A stretch of DNA of 64,000 nt from JBBQWR01 sp038210495 (lineage in GTDB: Bacteria > Planctomycetota > Planctomycetia > Pirellulales > DATAWG01), in the NCBI GenBank assembly GCA_038210495.1, contig JBBQWR010000007.1, positions 62,001-126,000 on the forward strand. The letters are read 5' to 3'. Position 1 is the stretch's first letter. Each line of letters begins with the position of its first letter. A program made the position numbers and the translations under genes. Shown in pieces: positions 17,690-26,248 of this stretch. Below the pieces are notes generated by a model. The model did no database searches. It saw only the letters and a program-made list of their open reading frames with translations, and was not told the DNA's origin.

Positions 17690-18591
17690 GACACGTCGAG
17701 AGGGTGGCCGTCGAGGCCGCCCGTTGCCTCGAAGAGCAGTAGCGCCTCACGGACGGCGGCGACGTCGTGGATTCGGAGGATTTGCACGCCCTGCTGGGCC
17801 AGCGAGCAGGCGACGCCGATCGTGCCAGTCGTCTTGCCAGCGTTTTTGTCACCCAAGACCTTGCCGATGAAGCCTTTGCGGGAATGGCCGACAAGCAGAG
17901 GACAGCCCAAATCATGTAGGCGCCAGCAATTGGCGGTGAGCGTCAGGTTGTGCTGGTGCGTTTTGCCGAAGCCGATGCCCGGGTCGAGGCAGATTTGCTC
18001 TCGAGAAACCCCCGCGGCTTCCAGGGCGTCGCGCCGCCCGCGAAGAAGTTCAAAAACTTCGCGAATGACGTCGTCGTAGAGCGGCGCGTCCTGCATCGTT
18101 TGCGGTGCGCCTTGCATGTGCATCGCGACCACGGCGGCGCGGCTGGCAAGGGCAACTTCAACCATGCGAGAATCGCCGGCCAAGGCCGTGATGTCGTTGA
18201 TAATCTCCGCTCCAGCGGCCAGGGCGGCCTCGGCCACGATGGCCTTTGAAGTGTCGATGGAGACCGGCTTTCCAGTTGACTTGACCAATGCCGCGACGAC
18301 GTCGATCGTTCTATGCAACTCTTCTTCGGCCGACACGGGCGTTGAATAGGGCCGCGTGCTTTCGCCGCCAACGTCGAGCAAATCGGCGCCGGCGGCGGCG
18401 AGCGCTTGGCCGTGAAGGATCGCGGAGTTCGAGTCAAAAAACAGTCCGCCGTCGGAAAAGCTATCCGGCGTAATGTTCACGATGCCCATGAGCAACGGCC
18501 GCGCGGGCAGCATCAACTCCATGGTCCGGAGCCGCCAGCAGTCGACCCGCGAGGGGAACTTTTTGGCCGAGTTTGTAAGGACGAGAGTCAT
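17677..18591 (-). CDS. folP: Dihydropteroate synthase (FolP)
   Basis: 304-residue TIM-barrel enzyme joining p-aminobenzoate to 6-hydroxymethyl-dihydropterin pyrophosphate in folate synthesis. The diagnostic stretches are LMGIVNITPDSFSDGG (pyrophosphate loop), DLLDVGGESTRP, IINDITAL, CLDPGIGFGKT and LVGHSRKGFIG. The protein begins about 20 residues before the usual start, and an internal ATG near MELMLPARP is an alternative. The stop TAG lies within the GGGCTAGGG repeat arm, so the last residues (SKKG) derive from the repeat. A 21-base palindrome just downstream could end transcription. Confidence 0.96.
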   Translation of the reverse strand: MTLVLTNSAKKFPSRVDCWRLRTMELMLPARPLLMGIVNITPDSFSDGGLFFDSNSAILHGQALAAAGADLLDVGGESTRPYSTPVSAEEELHRTIDVVAALVKSTGKPVSIDTSKAIVAEAALAAGAEIINDITALAGDSRMVEVALASRAAVVAMHMQGAPQTMQDAPLYDDVIREVFELLRGRRDALEAAGVSREQICLDPGIGFGKTHQHNLTLTANCWRLHDLGCPLLVGHSRKGFIGKVLGDKNAGKTTGTIGVACSLAQQGVQILRIHDVAAVREALLLFEATGGLDGHPLDVSKKG

Positions 18592-18644
18592 CGAACGAAA
18601 TTATAGCCGTTGCGACCAAAGGGGGCTGGTGGCTCCACTCCGCC

Positions 18645-18665
18645 GCAGGATGCCGCGGCTATGTA
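18645..18665. repeat. Family A arm, solitary copy
   Basis: GCAGGATGCCGCGGCTATGTA, identical to the right arm of family A, between lptE and folP. A possible degenerate left arm (TATAGCCGTTGCG) lies near 18603, which would make a 60-base element. Confidence 0.6.
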
Positions 18666-18688
18666 CGGCGCCCGCCACGATTCCTGCC

Positions 18689-19246
18689 TCACCACGGCGC
18701 TTCCATCAGATCGACGATCTGCTTCGCCAATCGCTTAGCGATCTGTTGCTGAGCGGTCACGTTCGAGCCGCCGTATTCCGGAATGAGCCGAGCGGTTTGG
18801 TTGAGATCGACCATCTCGGGCGTGATGGCAATATCTCCTTCGCGGACGACGCCGCCGCGACGGTCCGCCCAATTGACTTTGACCGTCATCCCGATCTCGA
18901 TTTCGCGTCCCTCGTTGCCCGGCTCGCGGACGATCGAGTGCTTCGTGTCGCCGGTGATCCGTCCGATCAGGACGCTATCGGCGTTCGGATTGCCGACGAC
19001 CTTAAACGGCGTGCGGAGCTCGATTTCCTTCGCGACCGCCTCGGTCAGCATTTCGCCTAGATCGCGGCGAAAGCTGTCCGATTCGAACATCGGCACATAA
19101 ACCGTGTGGATATCGGGCGGATAAAGTCCGGCGGCGCCGACATGGTAGGCGGCGCAGCCGGCCAGGGACAGCAAGATTGCAACGAAGCCCAGCCAAAGCC
19201 TGATAGGCGAGCACATGATCCGGAAGTAAGAATTTGGCGGCGCCAT
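18689..19246 (-). CDS. LptE-like LPS-assembly lipoprotein
   Basis: 185 residues with a lipoprotein signal peptide: hydrophobic WLGFVAILLSLAGC with the lipobox cysteine followed by AAYHVG. The remainder, with VYVPMFESDSFRRDLGEMLTEAVAKEIE and a late QQIAKRLAKQIVDLME helix, matches the LptE/RlpB family, the outer-membrane plug of the LptD lipopolysaccharide translocon. An alternative start at 19216 (MCSPIRL) gives a tighter signal peptide. It follows the bamD-like gene in the same direction, separated by a 210-base palindromic repeat. Together they point to a Gram-negative type outer membrane. Confidence 0.8.
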   Translation of the reverse strand: MAPPNSYFRIMCSPIRLWLGFVAILLSLAGCAAYHVGAAGLYPPDIHTVYVPMFESDSFRRDLGEMLTEAVAKEIELRTPFKVVGNPNADSVLIGRITGDTKHSIVREPGNEGREIEIGMTVKVNWADRRGGVVREGDIAITPEMVDLNQTARLIPEYGGSNVTAQQQIAKRLAKQIVDLMEAPW

Positions 19247-19265
19247 CTGAAGCCAACATTTCGTG

Positions 19266-19475
19266 AGCCCCAGCGGGGCGCAATCAAAGCAGCCCAGGGC
19301 AACGCCCTGGGTCAGCGGGCGATATTAAAAGAAAAGCCCTGAAAGGGCGAAACAACGCGGCGGCAAAGTGCGCATAAGTTCGCTCTTTGTTGCGCCCTTT
19401 CAGGGCTTTGATCGTTATTTGTTTCCGTTACCCAGGGCGTTGCTCTGGGTTGTCATGTTTCGCCCCTTCGGGGCG
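19266..19475. repeat. Nested palindromic element (210 bp) between bamD-like and lptE-like genes
   Basis: Three concentric pairs of self-complementary modules mirror each other about 19370: GCCCCAGCGGGGC and CGCCCCTTCGGGGCG outside, CCCAGGGCAACGCCCTGGG and CCCAGGGCGTTGCTCTGGG next, AAAGCCCTGAAAGGGCG and CGCCCTTTCAGGGCTTT inside. There is no ORF of note. The right edge lies four bases from the bamD-like stop codon. Confidence 0.8.
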
Positions 19476-19478
19476 TTG

Positions 19479-20720
19479 TTATCTTTTTACCGTATCATCC
19501 AGTCCCGCCGCGCGGGCGACGACTGTCTCGGGATCCGGCCCGTCGAATACGTCTCGCAGGAACTTGAAGTGATCGACCGGCACGTCCGGCAATGGCTGGA
19601 TGGCCACGAGGCGAGTCTTCGCCTCTTCGGCCAGCTTCGTTTGCGGATAGGTTTTTACGATGTCGTTGTAATACATCCGGGCGGCGGCGTAATACTGGTT
19701 CTTCTCATAACGCTGAGCGACGTAGTAGCTGCTGAGGGCAAATTGAGCGTGGACCTCAGCTTTCGCCGTCACCAATCGAGTGCGTTCATCGCCCAGTTCA
19801 GGACCAAACTGCGCGAGCGTTTGATCGATCAACTCTTCCGACTCCTTGAGGGGCCGTTGATCGTAACCTGGCCCCTGATACCGGCGCAGCTTGGCCTGGA
19901 TTCCAAGCAAATGGGCGTCGAGTTGGTGCTTGCTTTTGGGATAATCGGAGCGAACTAGCTTGTAATAGAAATCCGCTTCTTCCCAGTGGTGCCGAAGGAA
20001 ATTGGCGTTTCCGCTGGCCATGATGGCCTCGTCGGCGAGCGCTCCTCGGGGGTCGTTGATCCGCACGTTGTCGTAGGCCCGCATCGCGTTGCCCCAGGTG
20101 TCGAACATGGGGCGCGTCTTGTCGAAGAAATTGGGTTGCAAGACAAAGGCTGGCTTCATGGCGTCGTACTTTTGCCAGTACAAGGCCATCGAGAACTGCC
20201 GCAGCACGATCGTGTTGAGATGCGGCGTATTGGGATACTTCTTAACGACCGCCTCGTAGGAATCTTCGCACTTCGAGTATTCGTCGGCGAAGAAATGGCT
20301 TTCGCCGGCCATGAAGGTGGCATCCTCCTCGAGCGTCGAGTCGGGCAGTCGATAGGCGGCCGCTTCGTATTTCTTGGCGGCGTCGTGATATTTCTTCTGC
20401 CGGTAAAGATCGTCGGCTTGGCTGTAGTAGAGCCGCGAGATCTGTTCGCTGGCGCCCTGACCGAAAGCGTCGCGGAACGTTTCGTTGACGTGGGCGAAGG
20501 AGTATTTGTCCCAGCCTTCGGCCTTCTCGGGCCGAGGTTCGCCTTGCGGCACGACCGCCAACGGCGCCGGCGGTTCGTACACGACTTCCTTCGCGGCGTC
20601 GGAACCGGGCAGCGGCGGCGATTTGCCTCCGCTCCCTGCGCAGCCGCAAGCCGCCAGCGCCCAACACGCCAGAATCCAACAAGCCGCCTGCGCGACACGA
20701 CTCCGCGAGGCGGCAGCCAT
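19479..20720 (-). CDS. BamD-like outer-membrane assembly lipoprotein with TPR repeats
   Basis: The ATG at 20720 gives 413 residues beginning with a lipoprotein signal peptide (WILACWALAACGCAGSG). The body is tetratricopeptide-like: SQADDLYRQKKYHDAAKKYEAAAYRLPDS, then FADEYSKCEDSYEAVVKKYPNT, then a DFYYKLVRSDYPKSK repeat and a last YYAAARMYYNDIVKTYPQTKLAEEA. This spacing and the lipid anchor match BamD/ComL, the essential partner of BamA in barrel insertion. It is longer than the proteobacterial protein (about 245 residues) through a Pro-rich linker and extra repeats. The longer frame from 20897 lacks a signal at its start. An lptE-like gene follows. Confidence 0.8.
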   Translation of the reverse strand: MAAASRSRVAQAACWILACWALAACGCAGSGGKSPPLPGSDAAKEVVYEPPAPLAVVPQGEPRPEKAEGWDKYSFAHVNETFRDAFGQGASEQISRLYYSQADDLYRQKKYHDAAKKYEAAAYRLPDSTLEEDATFMAGESHFFADEYSKCEDSYEAVVKKYPNTPHLNTIVLRQFSMALYWQKYDAMKPAFVLQPNFFDKTRPMFDTWGNAMRAYDNVRINDPRGALADEAIMASGNANFLRHHWEEADFYYKLVRSDYPKSKHQLDAHLLGIQAKLRRYQGPGYDQRPLKESEELIDQTLAQFGPELGDERTRLVTAKAEVHAQFALSSYYVAQRYEKNQYYAAARMYYNDIVKTYPQTKLAEEAKTRLVAIQPLPDVPVDHFKFLRDVFDGPDPETVVARAAGLDDTVKR

Positions 20721-20812
20721 GTGAAGGGTCCTCGGTTCGTTAGGGTCCGCGCTCACCGCGCGTTTGCAATTGGCCATTCGTCGCACGCCCGTCGGTGTTG
20801 CTTTTCGGGGGG

Positions 20813-21571
20813 TCAGTTGCCAAGCGCTGTCAGGTATTGATGCATTCGCGGCTTGTGGCCGAGCAAATGCGACAAGTAATGATTTAATACGGCCCAAAGT
20901 TCGCCCCGGGCTCGAGCGTCCAAATTCAAGTCTTTCCAGCGGTCGCTGTCCGCGTCAGCCAAAGCGACCATCGCCGCGATCACTCCCGGCGAAATCGACA
21001 CGATCTTTCGCTGCCCCACTTTGCACGACCCGCACAGCACGCCGCCGGACAACAAACCGAACGCCACTCGTCCGCCGGTCATCACCGGTTGGCCGCACTC
21101 GACACACACGCTTAACGACGGCAAATGCCCGAGTAGTCGCATGGCCGTCAATTCGAATCGCACGATCCATAACGAAACGGCCGTTCCCTCGCTCGACAGG
21201 CCGGCGAGCGTTTGCTCGGCGGCGTCGAATAGCCCGGGATGCGGATCGTACTCGTCGGTTAGTTCGGTCAGTAGCTCGGCGACATAGTAGCCGGCATACA
21301 GACTCGGTAAATCGCGACCTCGTGGGCGGAACCGCCGCTGGAGCTTGGCTTCGGTCAATAGGTCCAAGCCGCCGGATGATTTGCGGAGGAACACTATTCG
21401 ACAAAGGCCTAGCAGGTCAAGGGCAGACTCGAAAGGTCCCTTGGGACGACGAGCGCCCTTGGCCAGTCCACTTATCTTGCCGAACTCGCGAGTGAATAGC
21501 GTCACAATGCTGCTGGTCTCGCTGAACTCGACGACGCGGAGGACCAGGGCCGTGGCTTTTTCGGAAGACAT
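20813..21571 (-). CDS. recO: DNA repair protein RecO
   Basis: 252 residues from the internal ATG at about 21571 (MSSEKATALVLRVVEFSETS). RecO has an N-terminal OB fold (ATALVLRVVEFSETSSIVTLFTREFGKISGLAKGARRPK) and a helical C-terminal domain with the zinc-ribbon pairs CVEC and CGSC. It loads RecA onto SSB-coated DNA in the RecFOR pathway. The GTG start at 21610 would add a run of prolines encoded by a G-rich repeat and is unlikely. It lies upstream of the bamD-like gene, about 90 bases away, in the same direction. Confidence 0.92.
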   Translation of the reverse strand: MSSEKATALVLRVVEFSETSSIVTLFTREFGKISGLAKGARRPKGPFESALDLLGLCRIVFLRKSSGGLDLLTEAKLQRRFRPRGRDLPSLYAGYYVAELLTELTDEYDPHPGLFDAAEQTLAGLSSEGTAVSLWIVRFELTAMRLLGHLPSLSVCVECGQPVMTGGRVAFGLLSGGVLCGSCKVGQRKIVSISPGVIAAMVALADADSDRWKDLNLDARARGELWAVLNHYLSHLLGHKPRMHQYLTALGN

Positions 21572-21607
21572 GCGGGGAACGTGGCGAGTGGCGGGTGGGG
21601 GGGGTGG

Positions 21608-21637
21608 CACATAGCCGCAGCGTTCAGCCGCGATGTA
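21608..21637. repeat. Short family A-like palindrome
   Basis: CACATAGCCGCAGCGTTCAG followed by CCGCGATGT, a compact inverted version of the family A end with almost no spacer, upstream of recO. GGCGAGT-type heptamers lie next to it at about 21580-21600. Confidence 0.5.
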
Positions 21638-21788
21638 AAGTCGGCGATGCGGTTGAGTTCGCGCTACAAAAAAACTGGGAATCGGGCCGATTTCATCTTA
21701 TCTGCCGGCGTCAATGGATTGCAGGCGGGAAACGGCGCCCGGTAGACTGCGGTTGTCGCGATTTTGCCTTGCCCGTCGAATTGCTTGA

Positions 21789-23681
21789 GTGCCGATGCCG
21801 CCGTTTGCCCGTAATTTGGTTGTTTGGCTCATCTTGGCGATGTGCGTCGCGGCGACTGTCTGGGCCGTCTCATTTCGTCCGACTCCAAAGGCAGACTTCA
21901 CGTTCGTCAATTCGGCCGAAATTCAATCGGTCGATCCGGCCGTCATCACGGGCCAAGTCGAGGGCCGTATTTCCGACGCACTCTTTGAGGGGCTGACCAG
22001 TTGGGACCCGAAAACGCTCGCCCCGCGACCGGGCATGGCGGAAAGCTGGACGATCTCCGAGGACAAGCTGACGTACACGTTCAAGATTCGCCCCGACGCG
22101 AAATGGTCGGACGGGTCGCCGCTGACAGCGCACGACTTCGAGTGGTCGCACCGTCGAACGCTCGATCCGCAAACCGCGTCCGAATATGTCTATCAATTGT
22201 TTTACGTAAAAAACGCGGAGAAATACGCCAGCGGCCGTGTCGAGGCCGGGGATCGCGTCGAAATCGAGCTGAATACTCCTCCGCGCGGAGGACCGCTCCA
22301 TGCTCGGGGCGAAGTGCTCAAAGGCAAGTTCGTGAGCGTCACGCCACCGTTTCCGAAAGCGGATGAGCCGGAAAAAAAGGCGCCCAAGCGTGTCTACATC
22401 GTCGAGATTGATGGCCACCGGCGGAGCTTCGAACCCGGCAAAGGCGACGGCGACGGGGGCTGTAAGCAGGTGCTGTTGGACTTTGCCGAAGTCGGCTGCC
22501 ATGCGCTCGACGACAGCACGTATGAAATAACGCTCGGCTACCCCACCGCGTTTTTTCTTTCCCTCACTGGCATGTACACGCTCTACCCGGTCAATCGGCC
22601 GTGCATTGACGAATATGGCTTTCCTGAATGGACGAAGGTCGAATACTTGGTGACCAACGGTCCGTATCGCCTCAAAGAGCGATTACTGCGGGAACGCATC
22701 CGCCTTGTGAAAAGCGATACTTATTGGGATCGGGAGCACGTCAAGCTGGACACGATTGACGCCTTGGTCATCGAGTCGGAGACCACGGCGCTGAATTTGT
22801 ATCTCAAGGGAGAGGTCGACTGGATTCCCTCGGTCCCCACGACCATCGTCAAGCAGCTCATCCAAAAGTATTCGCGCGAGTTGACTCCGACGCCGTACTT
22901 TCAAGCCTATTTTTACCGGATCAACGTAACCCGCCCACCGCTGGACAACCCGCTCGTGCGTCGGGCGCTTGTGCTGGCGCTCGACAAACGAGCCATCGTC
23001 GAAAGCGTCACCCGGGCCGGCGAAACGCCTGCCCGAAGTCTCGTGCCCCCCGTGATTAAAAACTATCCGGGATTCACGAGCTACGAATCGGGCATGTGCG
23101 GCGATTTTGATCCAGTTGAGGCTCAAAAGCTGCTTGCTCAAGCTGGCTATCCAGGCGGTCGCGGGCTGCCGAAAATTCCGCTGCTTTACAACTCCGACGA
23201 AGCCCACAAGATGATCGCCGAATTGGTGCAAAGGCAATGGAAGGAAAATCTTGGAATCGATGTCGACCCGCAAAACCAAGAATGGAGCGCGTATTTGGCG
23301 GCCCAAAATCATTTGGACTACTCGATCTGTCGAGCGGGCTGGATCGGCGACTATTTCGATCCGGCGACATTTCTGGGAATGTTCGTCACGGGAGGCGGCA
23401 ACAATGAAACCGGCTGGAGCAATGCTCGCTACGACGAATTGATGCGCAACTCGGACCGCGAGCCGGATCCCACCAAGCGGCTGCGGCTGATGCACGACGC
23501 CGAGGAAATATTGATGCGGGAACTGCCGATCATTCCCGTCTACTTCGGCGTCTCGAAGAACATGGTCAAGCCCTACGTGCATGGACTGTACGGCAACGTG
23601 CTCGACGTGCATCCGCTCGGTCGATTGTCGGTCGATCGAGACGAGAAAACCGAGTTCTTGAAGTCCGAGGGCTCGCGGTGA
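21789..23681 (+). CDS. oppA: Peptide ABC transporter substrate-binding protein (OppA-like)
   Basis: 630-residue extracytoplasmic solute receptor of the SBP_bac_5 family. An N-terminal hydrophobic segment (LVVWLILAMCVAATVWAVSF) acts as signal peptide or membrane anchor. Family landmarks are FTFVNSAEIQSVDPAVITGQVEGRI, LTYTFKIRPDAKWSDGSPLTAHDF, LVTNGPYRL and WIGDYFDPATFLGMF. An insertion of about 70 residues (about 145-215, Lys/Pro-rich) interrupts the usual domain and is not typical of proteobacterial OppA. Start GTG 21789 or ATG 21795. It overlaps oppB by four bases. First gene of the importer operon. Confidence 0.93.
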   Translation: MPMPPFARNLVVWLILAMCVAATVWAVSFRPTPKADFTFVNSAEIQSVDPAVITGQVEGRISDALFEGLTSWDPKTLAPRPGMAESWTISEDKLTYTFKIRPDAKWSDGSPLTAHDFEWSHRRTLDPQTASEYVYQLFYVKNAEKYASGRVEAGDRVEIELNTPPRGGPLHARGEVLKGKFVSVTPPFPKADEPEKKAPKRVYIVEIDGHRRSFEPGKGDGDGGCKQVLLDFAEVGCHALDDSTYEITLGYPTAFFLSLTGMYTLYPVNRPCIDEYGFPEWTKVEYLVTNGPYRLKERLLRERIRLVKSDTYWDREHVKLDTIDALVIESETTALNLYLKGEVDWIPSVPTTIVKQLIQKYSRELTPTPYFQAYFYRINVTRPPLDNPLVRRALVLALDKRAIVESVTRAGETPARSLVPPVIKNYPGFTSYESGMCGDFDPVEAQKLLAQAGYPGGRGLPKIPLLYNSDEAHKMIAELVQRQWKENLGIDVDPQNQEWSAYLAAQNHLDYSICRAGWIGDYFDPATFLGMFVTGGGNNETGWSNARYDELMRNSDREPDPTKRLRLMHDAEEILMRELPIIPVYFGVSKNMVKPYVHGLYGNVLDVHPLGRLSVDRDEKTEFLKSEGSR

Positions 23682-24595
23682 TTGCGTTCATGTTCAAACG
23701 ACTGCTGTGGATCGCGCTGACGTTGTGGGTCGTGTTCACGATCACCTTCGCGCTGATGCGATCGGTGAAAGGCGGCCCGTTCGACCGAGAGCGTCCAATG
23801 GCGCCCCAAGTGAAAAAGAACATGGAGCGCCGGTATCACATGGATGGCACGTGGCTCGAGCAGTATGGATACGAGTTGGGCCGCGACCTGACCGGGGATT
23901 TGGGGTTTAGCACGCGACTGGAAGATTATTCGGTCAACGAAATCATCGCCGACGGACTCCCGAAGTCTTTCACGCTCGGGATTTTAGCGATGATGTTCGC
24001 GATGTCGCTCGGATTCACGGCCGGCGTGATCTCGGCTATTCGGCGCGGAACGCTTTTGGATTTCACGCTCATGTCGTTTGCGACCGCGGGCATCGCGCTG
24101 CCCAGCTTCGTCGTCGCCGGGTTGGCCATCATGCTGTTTGTGTTCGTATGGCCCCTCTTTCCCGTGGCCGGGTTTGGCAGCCTGCGGCAGGTGATTTTGC
24201 CGTCGCTTTGCCTGGGGGCGCCCTATGCGGCCGAGATCGCTCGACTCGTGCGGACCGGCATGTTGGACGTGATGGGGAAAGACTACATTCGCACGGCGTA
24301 TGCCAAGGGGCTGATGACGCCGGCCGTCGTGTTCAGGCATGCGCTGCGCGGCGCTCTCTTGCCGGTCGTGTCGTCGCTGGGCCCTGCGATCGCCGGCATT
24401 TTGACCGGTTCGATGGTGATCGAGTCGATCTTCGCAATCCCCGGGCTGGGATATCATTTCGTTCAATCGGCCTTGCAAAAAGACTACACGCTCGCGATGG
24501 GCTTGGTGCTGCTGGATACGACGCTGTTGTGCGTCATGAATTTGGTCGTCGATCTGCTCTACACGGTGCTCGATCCGAGAGTGAAGTTGGAGTAA
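23678..24595 (+). CDS. oppB: Oligopeptide ABC transporter permease OppB
   Basis: 305-residue inner-membrane permease. About six transmembrane segments are visible, the first at residues 9-27 (LWIALTLWVVFTITFALM). The EAA loop that contacts the ATPase reads IRTAYAKGLMTPAVVFRHALRGALLP, and the C-terminus GLVLLDTTLLCVMNLVVDLLYTVLDPRVK is characteristic of OppB/DppB. The GTG start overlaps the oppA stop (GTGA), showing translational coupling. Confidence 0.95.
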   Translation: MIAFMFKRLLWIALTLWVVFTITFALMRSVKGGPFDRERPMAPQVKKNMERRYHMDGTWLEQYGYELGRDLTGDLGFSTRLEDYSVNEIIADGLPKSFTLGILAMMFAMSLGFTAGVISAIRRGTLLDFTLMSFATAGIALPSFVVAGLAIMLFVFVWPLFPVAGFGSLRQVILPSLCLGAPYAAEIARLVRTGMLDVMGKDYIRTAYAKGLMTPAVVFRHALRGALLPVVSSLGPAIAGILTGSMVIESIFAIPGLGYHFVQSALQKDYTLAMGLVLLDTTLLCVMNLVVDLLYTVLDPRVKLE

Positions 24596-24602
24596 TTGCG
24601 TT

Positions 24603-25763
24603 TTGAGCGAGAAGCCGACAGACAATTCGATCGCCCCAGCAGCCGGATCCGCCGCCGCCGAGCCGCTCGATCGGTACGCGCAGTTATTGGCGGAAGCCAA
24701 AGAGATTCGTGGAACGTCTCTAGGACGCGACGCCTGGCGCCGGCTCAAGAAGAATCGCGTGGCGATCTTTTGCCTGGTACTGCTGGCGCTCATCGCCCTT
24801 TCGGCCGTTTTGACTCCGATCTTGCCGCTCCAGTCGCCCTACCGTCCCGACTTGCAGAATACGTTTGCGGCCCCGGTAGCTGGGCCGCTGTTTATCGAAA
24901 CGCTCCCCTCAAAAGCAGAAATGGATCGCGACCGCAGCGAAGGGGCGAGCGATTGGATCGATGTCGAGTTTGGTCAATTGAACGGGCTCAACCGCGCGCT
25001 CGTGAAAGCTCGCGTGGCGATGTTCGGCCGCTGGTCGCTCAATAGCCTTTGCGGCCGCGACGAATTGGGCCGCGATCTATTGGCGAGATTGTTTTGGGGG
25101 GCCAGGATTTCGCTGGCCGTGGGCGTCGTGGCGACGCTGGTGTCGCTGCTGATCGGCGTCTCCTACGGCGCCGTTTCAGGTTATTTGGGCGGTTGGATCG
25201 ACAATCTGATGATGCGTGTCGTCGAGGTGCTCCACAGCGTGCCGTTCGTGTTCATCGTCATCTTTGTAATCACGATTTTGAGCGAACCAAGCACGAAAGC
25301 CTGGTTGGAGAGTCACGGCATCGACCGCATTACGATCTTCTTTGTAGTAGTGGGCGCGATTTATTGGATGACGATGTCCCGCATCGTGCGCGGGCAGGTG
25401 CTGTCGCTGAAGCACGAGCAGTTTGTCGAAGCGGCGCGTACGATCGGCGCCAGCCCGGCCAGGATCATTTTCCGGCATTTGGTGCCCAATTTGCTGAGCG
25501 TGATCATCGTGTATCTGACGCTGACGATCCCCCAGGTGATGCTGTTCGAAGCGTTTTTGTCGTTCCTAGGCTTGGGAGTCCAGGCGCCCAACGTGTCTTG
25601 GGGCCTGTTGGCCAATCAAGGCTTTCACGCGATTACGCCCGTGCAGATTTTTTGGTGGCTGTTCGTGTTTCCCAGTCTGGCCATCGGCGCAACGCTGTTT
25701 GCTTTGAATTTCTTGGGGGATGGGCTGCGGGATGCGCTCGATCCGAGATTGAAGAACAAGTAA
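24603..25763 (+). CDS. oppC: Oligopeptide ABC transporter permease OppC
   Basis: 386-residue permease, start TTG at 24603, seven bases after oppB. The N-terminal OppC_N motif is seen (RDAWRRLKKNRVAIFCLVLLALIALSAV), then a periplasmic insert (about 75-145), the binding-protein-dependent transport domain with GRDELGRDLLARLFWGARISL, the EAA loop EAARTIGASPARIIFRHLVPN, and the end NFLGDGLRDALDPRLK. Normally oppD follows directly; here about 890 bases with two other reading frames intervene. Confidence 0.95.
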   Translation: MSEKPTDNSIAPAAGSAAAEPLDRYAQLLAEAKEIRGTSLGRDAWRRLKKNRVAIFCLVLLALIALSAVLTPILPLQSPYRPDLQNTFAAPVAGPLFIETLPSKAEMDRDRSEGASDWIDVEFGQLNGLNRALVKARVAMFGRWSLNSLCGRDELGRDLLARLFWGARISLAVGVVATLVSLLIGVSYGAVSGYLGGWIDNLMMRVVEVLHSVPFVFIVIFVITILSEPSTKAWLESHGIDRITIFFVVVGAIYWMTMSRIVRGQVLSLKHEQFVEAARTIGASPARIIFRHLVPNLLSVIIVYLTLTIPQVMLFEAFLSFLGLGVQAPNVSWGLLANQGFHAITPVQIFWWLFVFPSLAIGATLFALNFLGDGLRDALDPRLKNK

Positions 25764-25840
25764 CGGCGTGTCCAACATTGTCGACGATATAATACACTGG
25801 CGCCGCTCAACGTAGTGCTTGGCCCCAAGGAGGCTTGGAT

Positions 25841-26226
25841 GTGCGACATTACGTGCGGCAAGAAGCATATCGGGTTGGAAGAGAATTTGCCAAGACGGTA
25901 ACGCATCTTGGGAGAGAGAGTGGCCAGAACTCGGATTATACGACATCAGTGCTGTCTCAGGCTGGGGCGAAGCCTTTCATCAAGTGATCGCTACCACAGT
26001 CGCGGCGGGCGGTTAAATTCATTTCAATCTGACTGACGTAAATCTAGACGACGCTTTTAAGGGCGATCCAGAAATGTTCGTCGGCCGGAACACGGAATAC
26101 GAACTACAGCAAATTTTGCGGAAACCCGAGTGGTTTCGAAATACGGTGTTCTACTTGGCTGGCGTTTTGCTCAATTCGGAGCGATTGAACGATCTTGGGA
26201 TTGTTGCAGCAGAGAATTCCGAGTGA
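25841..26226 (+). pseudogene. Decayed small gene inserted between oppC and oppD
   Basis: A good ribosome-binding site (AAGGAGG) precedes GTG at 25841. The first frame reads RHYVRQEAYRVGREFAKTV, continues to ...SVLSQAGAKPFIK and hits TGA at 25985. A shift of one base continues the sense as VIATTVAAGG, then an in-frame TAA at 26014, then IHFNLTDVNLDDAFKGDP, ...YELQQILRKPEWFRNTVFY and a final stop at 26226. The whole would be about 128 residues. At least one frameshift (somewhere in 25905-25990, where a GAGAGAGAG run is a candidate) and one nonsense codon are needed, so it is probably inactive. The C-terminal GG-x-IHFNL ... ELQQI stretch is reminiscent of C-terminal effector modules of polymorphic toxins, but I cannot name a family. 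A TATAAT at 25788-25793 may belong to its own promoter. Confidence 0.55.
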
Positions 26227-26248
26227 AAAACTAAGTCGGAGATGTGCG

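Noticed and set aside
25819..26016. A 65-codon frame read as an intact small gene
   Set aside because: Its first half does not match the better-supported frame starting at GTG 25841, and its sense continues past its stop; treated as part of the decayed gene.
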